From an uncultured Clostridia bacterium (lineage in GTDB: Bacteria; Bacillota; Clostridia; Christensenellales; UBA1242): a stretch of 64,000 nucleotides of DNA. Each line of letters begins with the position of its first letter. Position 1 is the stretch's first letter. The notes under the pieces are model-generated. The model saw nothing but the letters and a program-made list of their open reading frames with translations, was not told the origin of the DNA and did not search any database. The translations under genes were made by a program, and so were the position numbers. Where the stretch lies: assembly GCA_944382715.1 (NCBI GenBank), contig CALWNC010000001.1:288104-352103 (forward strand). The letters run 5' to 3'. Positions 1 through 7,395 of this stretch are shown one piece after another.

Positions 1-1
1 G

Positions 2-301
2 GCAAGTCTACTTGCAAGAATGGATAAAAATAATTTGGTTAGATTTGATGTTAAGGACAAAATTTTAACTCTAACTTCTGCATCTAACATTGGTAATGTT
101 ACTGAAAATATTACCATTTCTCTTGAGGGCAAAGAAATCTCTATTGCATTTAACGCAAGATATCTTAGCGATTGTATGCATACAATTACAGACGAGTTTA
201 TAAAAATTAACTTCAATTCCCCAATTTCTCCTTGCACAATTTGTTCGGCTGAAAATGATAGTTACTTGTACTTAATCTTGCCTGTTAGAATTGTTGAATA
301 A
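2..301 (+). CDS. dnaN: DNA polymerase III sliding clamp, C-terminal end (partial)
   Basis: The open frame runs in from the left edge, so the 5' part of the gene is missing; about 99 C-terminal residues are present. The fragment begins ASLLARMDKNNLVRF and ends YLILPVRIVE, both typical of the third domain of the beta clamp, whose last residues (P-V/M-R) line the cleft that binds polymerase and other partners. The ATG at position 20 is an internal Met of this frame, not the gene start. The family is the ring-shaped processivity factor of the replicative polymerase. Its position just before rpmH-rnpA fits the usual origin region, with dnaA expected to the left of the window. Confidence 0.85.
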   Translation, partial: ASLLARMDKNNLVRFDVKDKILTLTSASNIGNVTENITISLEGKEISIAFNARYLSDCMHTITDEFIKINFNSPISPCTICSAENDSYLYLILPVRIVE

Positions 302-361
302 TTATAATTATTTAAATAAAATAAACTTATAATCAAATATTACATTTTAAAGGAATTTTTT

Positions 362-1018
362 ATGAGTAGTTTTAAAAAAAATTTAGTCAATAACATTGCA
401 CTAATTGTTGTACTTGTTTTTACCTTTGTTCACCTATTGCTTTTATTTTTAAATGTTTTCGGAATCTCATCAATTCAATTCTTTGACGACTTCAACTACT
501 TTACGGCATTTGTATTAGTCGTTATTTCACTTGTCTTATACATTACTTGCTTTTTTATTGAAAAGATTACCAATCTAAAAATACCTTCTTGGTTTGAAGT
601 TGTATTTTATGTAGCTTTCTTTTTGTTTACAAATACTTACTACTGCATTGGTGCTTACTCTAACATCTTTGCAGTTGCCATTCTTTTTGCATATTTATCA
701 TTTTTAGTTACTATTATTAATATTTCAGTATTTTATCACACCCAAAAAGACGAAAATACAAAACTTAAAGCCTCAAGAAATTATATCATTACTTCTATAT
801 TTTTCTACTCAGTTGCAACAAACGCATTAATTGAACTTTTTGTAACGGCAATCAAGCTCTTTGCCTTCCCTTACTTTGAACTTACCACAGTTAATAGTTA
901 TATTGTAGAATTCTGTTCTATGGTTTTAGTTACAATCATTATGTGTATTCTTCTCAACCTTTCACTTATGAAGTCAAAGAGATTTATCAATGCTTGCCTC
1001 ATTCGCAAGGTTTCTTAA
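362..1018 (+). CDS. Multipass membrane protein of unknown function
   Basis: 218 residues, almost entirely hydrophobic, with about six predicted membrane segments and short polar loops; only the first about ten and last about fifteen residues are clearly basic. I do not recognise a family or catalytic motif. An AAAGGA ribosome site lies just upstream of the ATG. It sits 60 bp after dnaN on the same strand, so it may be read from the dnaN transcript, and an intrinsic terminator begins at its stop codon, separating it from the rpmH promoter. In most Bacillota this slot holds recF or an S4-domain protein, so the gene is a lineage-specific insertion between dnaN and rpmH. Confidence 0.7.
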   Translation: MSSFKKNLVNNIALIVVLVFTFVHLLLLFLNVFGISSIQFFDDFNYFTAFVLVVISLVLYITCFFIEKITNLKIPSWFEVVFYVAFFLFTNTYYCIGAYSNIFAVAILFAYLSFLVTIINISVFYHTQKDENTKLKASRNYIITSIFFYSVATNALIELFVTAIKLFAFPYFELTTVNSYIVEFCSMVLVTIIMCILLNLSLMKSKRFINACLIRKVS

Positions 1019-1047
1019 AAAGCCCACTACTTTCATTTGGGCTTTTT
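1017..1047 (+). terminator. Intrinsic terminator after the dnaN-linked membrane protein
   Basis: Ten-bp stem AAAAAGCCCA / TGGGCTTTTT with an 11-nt loop, followed by a T-rich run. It overlaps the stop codon of the preceding gene. Confidence 0.85.
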
Positions 1048-1082
1048 TATTTTGCTAAACTTACTAATTATTTTCTTTTCTC

Positions 1083-1112
1083 TTGACAAATCTAAAAGTT
1101 TTCGTTTATAAT
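1083..1112 (+). promoter_or_regulatory. Promoter of the rpmH-rnpA-yidD-yidC-jag operon
   Basis: Perfect -35 TTGACA (1083-1088) and perfect -10 TATAAT (1107-1112) separated by 18 bp, a strong vegetative promoter. The start site should fall near 1119, giving a leader of about 48 nt before the rpmH ATG. The spacer carries one arm of a 13-bp inverted repeat described separately. Confidence 0.85.
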
Positions 1113-1150
1113 AGACGGGTGACTATGTTATTCATAGACGAAAACTTTTA
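1093..1150. promoter_or_regulatory. 13-bp inverted repeat bracketing the rpmH start site
   Basis: Perfect arms TAAAAGTTTTCGT (1093-1105, inside the promoter spacer) and ACGAAAACTTTTA (1138-1150, just before the TTAGGAG ribosome site). Between them lies a second 5-bp hairpin, CTATG-TTATT-CATAG (1123-1137), that abuts the right arm. Because the expected start site (about 1119) lies between the arms, the long repeat cannot form in the mRNA and is more likely a DNA operator; the inner hairpin can form in the leader RNA. Confidence 0.55.
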
Positions 1151-1166
1151 TTAGGAGCAAATTATT

Positions 1167-1307
1167 ATGACAAAAAGAACATTTCAACCTAAAAAGAACC
1201 ACAGAGTTAAAGTTCATGGTTTTAGACAAAGAATGAGAACCAAAGGTGGTAGAAACGTACTTGCTAGAAGAAGAAACAAAGGTCGTAAAGAACTCATTAG
1301 AAAATAA
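1167..1307 (+). CDS. rpmH: 50S ribosomal protein L34
   Basis: 46 residues beginning [19 protein letters not shown] and ending KGRKELIRK, highly basic, a clear match to L34, a small rRNA-binding protein of the large subunit that is usually 44-47 residues long. The ribosome site TTAGGAG lies ten nucleotides before the ATG. It is the first gene of the operon and is followed twelve nucleotides later by rnpA, the arrangement known from most bacteria. Control by the inverted repeat around the start site would affect the whole operon. Confidence 0.95.
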   Translation: MTKRTFQPKKNHRVKVHGFRQRMRTKGGRNVLARRRNKGRKELIRK

Positions 1308-1319
1308 GAAAGGTAATGT

Positions 1320-1673
1320 ATGCTAAAAAAAGTCAATCGACTTAAAAAGCGTTATCAATTTAACTATGTTTATAAGGCTGGCTCACACTTTTATGGCAGT
1401 CACCTTATCTTGTATGTTACTCCGTCTAAAACCAAAAATATCAAAGTTGGGTTTGCTGTAACTAAAAAAATTGGTCACGCTGTTAAGCGAAATTTAGTTA
1501 AACGCAGACTTCGTGAAATCGTTTACTTTGAAATTTCTAAACTAAAACAAAACTATAATATTATAGTTGTTGCAAAAGATTCTGCACTTCAAGCAAGTTT
1601 TACAGATCTTCAAAGTGATTTTCACAAATTAATTACCAAGGCGGACTTAATTAATAATGAAAAAGTTTCTTAA
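1320..1673 (+). CDS. rnpA: Ribonuclease P protein component
   Basis: 117 residues, the normal size. It carries the family signature RNLVKRRLRE at residues 57-66 and the N-terminal LKKRYQFNYVYKAG segment. The protein binds the 5' leader of precursor tRNAs and helps the catalytic RNase P RNA cleave it. An AAAGG ribosome site precedes the ATG. Its last 17 nt overlap the start of yidD, so translation of the two is probably coupled. The RNase P RNA gene itself is not in this window. Confidence 0.95.
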   Translation: MLKKVNRLKKRYQFNYVYKAGSHFYGSHLILYVTPSKTKNIKVGFAVTKKIGHAVKRNLVKRRLREIVYFEISKLKQNYNIIVVAKDSALQASFTDLQSDFHKLITKADLINNEKVS

Positions 1674-1932
1674 AATAGTTATAAGTATACCAAAATATAT
1701 TGCACTATTTCTTGTTGCAATTTTCAAATTTTGCATCTCACCATTTATTCCCCACGCATGCAAATTTACTCCAACATGTTCAATTTATGCGAGTCAAAGT
1801 TTTGCCGAGTGGGGATTTTTTATAGGTTTAAAACTGACTTTTTTCAGAATAATTCGTTGCAACTCTCACTCAAAAGGTGGAACGGATACAGTTCCTATCA
1901 ACCCAAAGAAAAAATATAAATATTTTATGTAA
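1657..1932 (+). CDS. yidD: Membrane protein insertion efficiency factor
   Basis: 91 residues with an N-terminal hydrophobic or amphipathic helix, the conserved FTPTCSIYA block at residues 37-45 and the RC...GG.D.VP block near residues 67-80. YidD family members help YidC insert inner-membrane proteins. The gene overlaps rnpA by 17 nt in another frame and is followed 11 nt later by yidC, the usual order. The usual RCNPFHPGG block reads RCNSHSKGG here, a mild variation. A 62-residue open frame inside it is a shadow. Confidence 0.9.
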   Translation: MKKFLKIVISIPKYIALFLVAIFKFCISPFIPHACKFTPTCSIYASQSFAEWGFFIGLKLTFFRIIRCNSHSKGGTDTVPINPKKKYKYFM

Positions 1933-1943
1933 AGGAGAACAAA

Positions 1944-3257
1944 ATGAATATAATTTCCCTTTTGGCAAGTGTGGAAGCTCCCGGAGGTCTTTGGTCAATC
2001 TTAATTAATACCTTTCATGGCACAATTGGTAACTTTGGTTGGACTATCTTTATTTTGACATTGACCGTTAAACTTGTAATTTCCCCACTTGATTTTTGGA
2101 CAAAACTTAACTCAAAAAAACAGAGTTTGGTGCAACAAAAATGTGCACCACAAATTGCTAAAATTCAAAAAAAGTTTGGTGCAAATCAAGAAGCCGTTAG
2201 AACTCAAACCAATGCACTCTATAAAAGAGAGGGTCTTAATATGGGCGTTGGCTGTCTTGTTACACTAATTAACCTTGTATTAACTTTGGTAATATTCTTC
2301 ACTTTTTATGGATCACTTAGAACCAACTCTGCCTATCAAGCAATTAATCAATATGAGATATTAGAAACCACATTTAATGATACCGTTTACTCTGAACTAA
2401 TTTCTAAAAATGACGAGATTACTGAGTTTGACATTACTGATAACAGCTCAGCTGAAGAATTTTTAATCGCATGGAACAGGGGTTACACACTAGCAACCTC
2501 TGAAAATACTGACGGCGAAAACGGGGGAAATGTTGAGCAGACAGAAAATACTGACCAAGAAACTGGCAGTGAAGAGTATCCACTAACTGATGAAGAATAT
2601 ATAGAAATATACAATAAATATAACTCACTAATTGACGAGGTTAGAAATTCTGCTAGCAGTGCAGTGCTTTCAAAGTGGGACGAAATTAAATCTGACTGGC
2701 TTTGGATAGAAAACATTTGGGTATCTGATGCTCCAAGAAGTCCATTTTTGACTTATGATGGTTTGGTTTCCATTGCGAGAAACGGTGGCGATGAGTACTC
2801 AAACTATGTAGCAGAAAATATTGATGAAAACAATTTTACTACAATTTCTAACTTAATTAATAGCCAAGGTGGCAGAGAAAATAATGGTTATTTCATTTTA
2901 GCTGTTCTTGCTGGTGGAATTACATTTCTTTCTCAGTTTTTGGTAGAAGCACATAACAAACTTAAAAACAAGAAGGCTAAACAACTTGCGACTGAATCTA
3001 TGGTTGCATCAATGAATAGTTCTATGAAAATTATGAAATATATTATGCCAGTAATTATGATTCTATTTGTATTGCAATCAAGTGCATCTTTTGGTATCTA
3101 TATTGTGGCTAGCAACATCAGTTCAATTGCTTACGGTGAAATTTCTAATTTAATTATCAATAGAATTACGCGTAAACAGCAAAAAGAAGTTGAAGAGGTT
3201 CTTGAAAAAGAAGCCAACAGACTTATTAAAAAAGGTAAATTACAGGAGAGAAAATAA
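1944..3257 (+). CDS. yidC: Membrane protein insertase YidC/Oxa1 with a large extracellular insertion
   Basis: 437 residues, much longer than the 250-290 typical of Gram-positive YidC. Core TM1 lies near residues 30-50 (with Lys43 where other YidC proteins keep a basic residue in the hydrophilic groove), the cytoplasmic hairpin at 55-100, TM2 near 105-125, then about 180 residues rich in Glu, Asp, Asn and Thr, TM3 near 310-335, and the last TM segments near 365-405. The insertion is in the TM2-TM3 loop, which is outside the cell in this family. No lipobox is present. The tail is basic (KKGKLQERK). The AAAGGAG ribosome site is strong, and the stop lies 2 nt before jag. It inserts and folds membrane proteins, alone or with SecYEG. 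Confidence 0.9.
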   Translation: MNIISLLASVEAPGGLWSILINTFHGTIGNFGWTIFILTLTVKLVISPLDFWTKLNSKKQSLVQQKCAPQIAKIQKKFGANQEAVRTQTNALYKREGLNMGVGCLVTLINLVLTLVIFFTFYGSLRTNSAYQAINQYEILETTFNDTVYSELISKNDEITEFDITDNSSAEEFLIAWNRGYTLATSENTDGENGGNVEQTENTDQETGSEEYPLTDEEYIEIYNKYNSLIDEVRNSASSAVLSKWDEIKSDWLWIENIWVSDAPRSPFLTYDGLVSIARNGGDEYSNYVAENIDENNFTTISNLINSQGGRENNGYFILAVLAGGITFLSQFLVEAHNKLKNKKAKQLATESMVASMNSSMKIMKYIMPVIMILFVLQSSASFGIYIVASNISSIAYGEISNLIINRITRKQQKEVEEVLEKEANRLIKKGKLQERK

Positions 3258-3259
3258 GT

Positions 3260-3982
3260 ATGAAAAGTATTGAAACAGAAGGCAAGACCGTTGAACAAGC
3301 TATTGAGCTTGGACTATATAAACTTGGTGTCAAAAGAGAAGATGCCAAAATTACAATTATTAAGCAAGCTGGACTATTCGACAAGGCTCAAGTAAGAATT
3401 TCTCTTAACACATCATCACAGGAAGAAGAAAAAGTTAAGGCTTTGGTTGAAAAAATTATTGAGTTAATGGGACTTAATCTTGAAGTTTATGTAGAAGAAA
3501 GAGAAGAAGATTTCTTTGTAAACATTACGGGAGAAGATTCAGCCCTTTTCATTGGAAAGCGAGGCGAATCAATTGAGGAATTTCAAACTGTTATAAACTC
3601 TATTTACAATAAAAATAAACCAAGAGATGAAGCAAAACGAATTTCCGTTGACAGTAATAACTATATTGTTAAAAGACAAGAAACACTTATCAACCTTGCA
3701 AAGAGAACTGCTGGCAAAGTTGTACGCGAACAGAAAGAGTTTAAATTTGAACCAATGAATGCATATGAAAGAAGAATTATTCATTCTGCACTTTCTGATC
3801 ACGATAAGGTCATTACTGAAAGTTATGGAAATGAGCCAAATAGATATATTACAATTAAATTAAAAAACAATTTGTCAAAATCTAAAAATTATGACGAAAC
3901 TACTGATTATTTTGAGGACGATACAGTAAAAGAAAACCCAAAATCATTAATTGATGAAGAACCAAGAGATAATAACGACTAA
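3260..3982 (+). CDS. khpB: RNA-binding protein KhpB/Jag
   Basis: 240 residues with all three family domains in order: Jag N-terminal domain (residues 1-50), KH domain with the loop GKRG at 99-102, and R3H domain with the RRIIHSAL helix at 171-178, then an acidic tail. The family binds RNA and influences cell elongation and division in Bacillota. It closes the rpmH operon, almost touching yidC. An intrinsic terminator follows about 135 bp downstream. Confidence 0.92.
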   Translation: MKSIETEGKTVEQAIELGLYKLGVKREDAKITIIKQAGLFDKAQVRISLNTSSQEEEKVKALVEKIIELMGLNLEVYVEEREEDFFVNITGEDSALFIGKRGESIEEFQTVINSIYNKNKPRDEAKRISVDSNNYIVKRQETLINLAKRTAGKVVREQKEFKFEPMNAYERRIIHSALSDHDKVITESYGNEPNRYITIKLKNNLSKSKNYDETTDYFEDDTVKENPKSLIDEEPRDNND

Positions 3983-4115
3983 AAATATTAACATTAAGTT
4001 TAAACTATATTGTTTTTGCTCTATTAAAATTTGAAATAAACAATAACACTAAAATTTTTGTTATTTACAGCAAAATATTCAATTTAACATTTTAGTAAAA
4101 AACATCTTAATAAAT

Positions 4116-4156
4116 AAAAAAATGCAAGTTTGACTATTCAAATTTGCACTTTTTTT
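4116..4156 (+). terminator. Intrinsic terminator of the rpmH-khpB operon
   Basis: TGCAAGTTTGA (4123-4133) pairs with TCAAATTTGCA (4138-4148), one G-T wobble, CTAT loop, A-run before and a seven-T run after. Confidence 0.8.
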
Positions 4157-4256
4157 AAAAGATAAAATTTTTTGTTTGTTTTTGCATTAATTGTACAATA
4201 ACTTTACTGTTAATTTTTTACATAGAAATTTTTTGTCACCCACTCAATATAAACAA

Positions 4257-4331
4257 TGTGATGTTGCTTTGCTCACTATGCTTGCAAAACAATTTGCTAA
4301 ATGCAAATCCACAATAGATTGTGGCATCACA
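4257..4331. repeat. Palindromic 75-nt element that folds as a four-way junction
   Basis: Outer stem TGTGATG (4257-4263) with CATCACA (4325-4331). Inside, three hairpins follow one another without spare bases: 4264-4292 (TTG-c-TTTGC / GCAAA-a-CAA), 4293-4307 (TTTGC / GCAAA; 4292-4308 if the flanking A-T pair belongs here instead) and 4309-4324 (CCACAA-TAGA-TTGTGG). AAAC before and GTTT after can extend the outer stem past a small bulge. The fold is possible on either strand. There is no T-loop or D-loop consensus, so it is not a tRNA. No promoter or terminator was recognised beside it. It may be a small palindromic repeat element or a structured RNA. Confidence 0.6.
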
Positions 4332-4431
4332 GTTTGAATTAACATCAGTTTTCCTTGCAAATGCCTTCGACACTTGCAGACAAAACTTCCGATAATATTG
4401 TAATTGTTAAGTTATACTTTAAAATAACATC

Positions 4432-5538
4432 TTACTCACTGTCGCTAATAAATTTAATTTTCCCAGCATTTTCAAGGTCAATAAATATTTGCTTTAAATA
4501 ATCAGCAAGCCCGTCCGTAAAATTTGGTATCCACCAAACTATATTTTCTTCTTCGCTTACAATAACTAGCAAGTAATATTTAAGCTCTTCAGCTTTAAGA
4601 GGATATTTTTCTTCCAAGCCCATATCATATCCCCCATCTTCTGAAATTTGTAATTTTAAATTATTATATTTATTTTTCATTTCAGTAAACTTTTCTTCGG
4701 CATTTTCTATTTCGTTAAATTCATTATTAAGAAATTCATACACAGTTACTCCGTCAGAAATTAATGTAATATCATAATTTGTCTTTGGCAATCTATTGCC
4801 CATAGTTGCGTTTAAAATTCCAATTGCAGATGTGTCGGTGTAATATAGATGAAACCTTGAACTTGTATTACTTTCATAGAGTTCTTTTATCCAAAGACTA
4901 GTAGAATCCCACACATCATAAATTGAAAAAGATTCTGTTATCCCTGACAAATTTACTGTTGGAATTATAAATACATTTTCAGGAAACTCAAAATCTTCTA
5001 GCAAATCTGTATTCTTAAAATATACAAAAGTTGGTATCTCCGAACCACTGGAAATTTCCTCAAGTGATTGCAGGCAGGTCGTGTCAGAAAGTTCTGATTC
5101 AAATGAGATAATATTGTATTCGTCAGCAAACAAAATAAATTCTTGACTTTTCACTCCAGAGTTTTTAACATTTGAAATTAGTGTAACTTCTGCATTAAAT
5201 TTTCCGTAAAAAAGTTCAATTTCTAATTCTCTTTTTAAGAGTGAAGTGGAATTTGTGGTGTAGCAAGAATAAACTTTTTGTCCATTATGAAAAATTTCAA
5301 CCTGGACTGCCTCTATATCTTCATCGGTTTCCCAACTAAACTTTACCGTTTGAGTTTGACCAACTTGGTTTGCTGTTAGTGCATTTATTTTGACTACTCC
5401 TGCTGTATTATTTTCTGTTAAGAGAATAATTGACATAAAAAGAAATACTAAAAATGTACAAAAACCAACCCCGACTAGCGACACAATAAGACCTGTATTA
5501 TTTGCACTTTCTCTTCTTAAACTTGATTTTTTCGCCAT
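4432..5538 (-). CDS. Membrane-anchored extracellular protein of unknown function
   Basis: 368 residues: a short basic cytoplasmic N-terminus, one membrane anchor at about residues 17-42, and a large polar domain expected outside the cell. The first part after the anchor (residues 55-135: TQTVKFSWETDE..., VQVEIFHNGQKVYS) looks like a beta-sandwich of fibronectin/Ig type; the rest is mixed alpha/beta with no motif that I recognise. An AGGAGA ribosome site precedes the ATG. It stands alone on the - strand between khpB and mnmE, and no terminator is obvious at its end. Function unknown. Confidence 0.7.
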   Translation of the reverse strand: MAKKSSLRRESANNTGLIVSLVGVGFCTFLVFLFMSIILLTENNTAGVVKINALTANQVGQTQTVKFSWETDEDIEAVQVEIFHNGQKVYSCYTTNSTSLLKRELEIELFYGKFNAEVTLISNVKNSGVKSQEFILFADEYNIISFESELSDTTCLQSLEEISSGSEIPTFVYFKNTDLLEDFEFPENVFIIPTVNLSGITESFSIYDVWDSTSLWIKELYESNTSSRFHLYYTDTSAIGILNATMGNRLPKTNYDITLISDGVTVYEFLNNEFNEIENAEEKFTEMKNKYNNLKLQISEDGGYDMGLEEKYPLKAEELKYYLLVIVSEEENIVWWIPNFTDGLADYLKQIFIDLENAGKIKFISDSE

Positions 5539-5778
5539 TATTTCTTCTCTCCTTATATTTTCTTTTGAATTTACAAAGTGACTAGTACAAAGTTTAGATT
5601 AACTTTATCATCAAAGTTTTACAAGAAATTAGCTTTTTATTTTTGAGTTTATATTACTTTAACTCTCTAAAACTTTTTAATAATAATTATGATAATATAA
5701 TAATTGTTACAAGGTGCAAGTGTCAAATTTTTTTTGTCTTGAAAAATTACAAATTTTAATTAAAAACAAATAAATTTA

Positions 5779-5806
5779 TTGAAAATTCTAGCAAGTGTGC
5801 TATAAT
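5779..5806 (+). promoter_or_regulatory. Promoter of mnmE, leaderless spacing
   Basis: -35 TTGAAA (5779-5784), 16-bp spacer, perfect -10 TATAAT (5801-5806), then six bases and the mnmE ATG at 5813. The transcript would start at, or one base from, the A of the start codon. No Shine-Dalgarno sequence is present. Confidence 0.75.
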
Positions 5807-5812
5807 CATTTT

Positions 5813-7168
5813 ATGAGTAATTTTAATGATGATACAATTGTTGCTATTTCAACTGGGGCTAGCACAGGGGCTATTTCAATTGTTAGAATGTCTGGGACTA
5901 GTTCAATCACAATAGCCGACAAGATTTTTTTTACAAAAAGTGGAAAACACCCATCAGAGTTTGATGCAAGATATCTTACACTTGGGACAATAAAAACTGC
6001 AACCTTTAACGAGCAGGCAATGTGTGTTTGTTTTAGAGCCCCAAAATCTTATACTGGTGAAGATATGGTAGAATTTCAATGCCATGGTGGAACTCAAATT
6101 GCAATGGGAATTCTTAGAGAGTGTATTAACCAAGGTGCAAGACTTGCCACTAATGGTGAATTTACTAAGCGTGCATTTTTGAATGGAAAAATGTCACTTT
6201 CATCTGCAGAAGGTATGATGGATATGATAAATGCAGAAAGTGACGCAGAAATTCGTGCAGGCTATAAGTTGCTCACTGGTGGTTTGAGCAAACTTGCAAC
6301 AGATGCACAGCAAGAACTTACGGATATTTTAGCTGAGATTGAGGTTTCTTTTGATTATCCTGAAGAAACAATTGAATACATAACCAAATCAAAAGTAAAA
6401 GAGCGATTAATTGACCTTGAAAAGAGAATTGAAGAGGTTCTTGCAACTAGTGAAGCAGGTAAACTTATAAAATCGGGCATAAATGTTCTTATTGTTGGAA
6501 AACCAAATGTTGGAAAATCAAGTCTTTTAAACAACTTACTTCAAACCAACAAGGCAATTGTAACTGACATTGCAGGGACTACCCGTGACATTGTTGAAGG
6601 AACTTTTTTACTTGACGACATCAAAGTTAATCTTACCGACACTGCTGGAATTCACGAAACCGATGACAAAGTTGAGAAAATTGGAGTCGATATAGCGAAA
6701 AATTTAATTAACAGCTCAGACATTGTGCTATTTTTGGTGGACTCAAATTCTAAGTATACTGACGAAGACGAACGAATTTATGAAATTGTCAAAAAGACGA
6801 AGCACATTGTAATTAAAACTAAAGCCGACCTTACACAAAATAATAGTAAAACCTTTGAAAATGAAATATATGTAAGTTCAAAGACAGGTCAAGGAATTGA
6901 CGAGCTTAAATCTAAGATTTTGGAACTTACAAAAATTTCAAATCTCTCAAACTCAAATCTTATAATTACAAATGAAAGACACAGAGATGCTCTTTCGCGT
7001 GCTAAAAATAGCTTAAAACTTGCCATTTCAAACATTGACACGGTTTCACTTGACTTGGTATCTATAGACATTAAACAGGCATATCTTTATATTGGTGAAA
7101 TTACTGGCAATACAACAAGTGAAAGCATTATTGATTCAATATTCTCGAAATTTTGTTTGGGAAAATAA
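5813..7168 (+). CDS. mnmE: tRNA modification GTPase MnmE
   Basis: 451 residues from the ATG at 5813, which aligns with the family N-terminus (MSNFNDDTIVAIS). A GTG 18 nt upstream is in frame but lies over the promoter -10 box, so it is rejected. Domains in order: N-terminal folate-binding domain, helical domain, G domain with P-loop GKPNVGKSS near residue 230 and DTAG switch, and the C-terminal FCLGK motif whose Cys is conserved. With MnmG it adds the 5-carboxymethylaminomethyl group to U34 of tRNAs. No ribosome site is visible, and the promoter spacing predicts a leaderless mRNA. Confidence 0.95.
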   Translation: MSNFNDDTIVAISTGASTGAISIVRMSGTSSITIADKIFFTKSGKHPSEFDARYLTLGTIKTATFNEQAMCVCFRAPKSYTGEDMVEFQCHGGTQIAMGILRECINQGARLATNGEFTKRAFLNGKMSLSSAEGMMDMINAESDAEIRAGYKLLTGGLSKLATDAQQELTDILAEIEVSFDYPEETIEYITKSKVKERLIDLEKRIEEVLATSEAGKLIKSGINVLIVGKPNVGKSSLLNNLLQTNKAIVTDIAGTTRDIVEGTFLLDDIKVNLTDTAGIHETDDKVEKIGVDIAKNLINSSDIVLFLVDSNSKYTDEDERIYEIVKKTKHIVIKTKADLTQNNSKTFENEIYVSSKTGQGIDELKSKILELTKISNLSNSNLIITNERHRDALSRAKNSLKLAISNIDTVSLDLVSIDIKQAYLYIGEITGNTTSESIIDSIFSKFCLGK

Positions 7169-7395
7169 ATAAATTTATACTTTGACTAAATTTAATTTTC
7201 CACAGCAATTATGTTTATACTATAAAAAGAAATTTTATTTAAAAAGACTAAATCACAAAAAGTAAATAGTTATAATACAAAGTCAAAAAATAAAATTGCT
7301 TTAAATTACTTTTAGATACAACTTTTAAGTATAAATAAAACTTAAAATTGTATTATTTTATAAAATAATAAAAAATTTATACAATTTAGGAAAAA

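Larger units (their letters stand above)
3983..4431. other. Intergenic region khpB / membrane-anchored protein
   Basis: Space between two convergent genes. It holds the operon terminator and the palindromic four-way-junction element, both listed separately; the remainder is AT-rich without a recognisable gene. Confidence 0.7.

Noticed and set aside
4257..4331. tRNA or tRNA-like gene
   Set aside because: A cloverleaf shape is possible, but there is no TTCRA T-loop, no D-loop GG, and no 7-base anticodon loop of the right pattern on either strand.
5795..5812. Earlier GTG start of mnmE
   Set aside because: It lies upstream of and across the -10 box and does not align with the family N-terminus.
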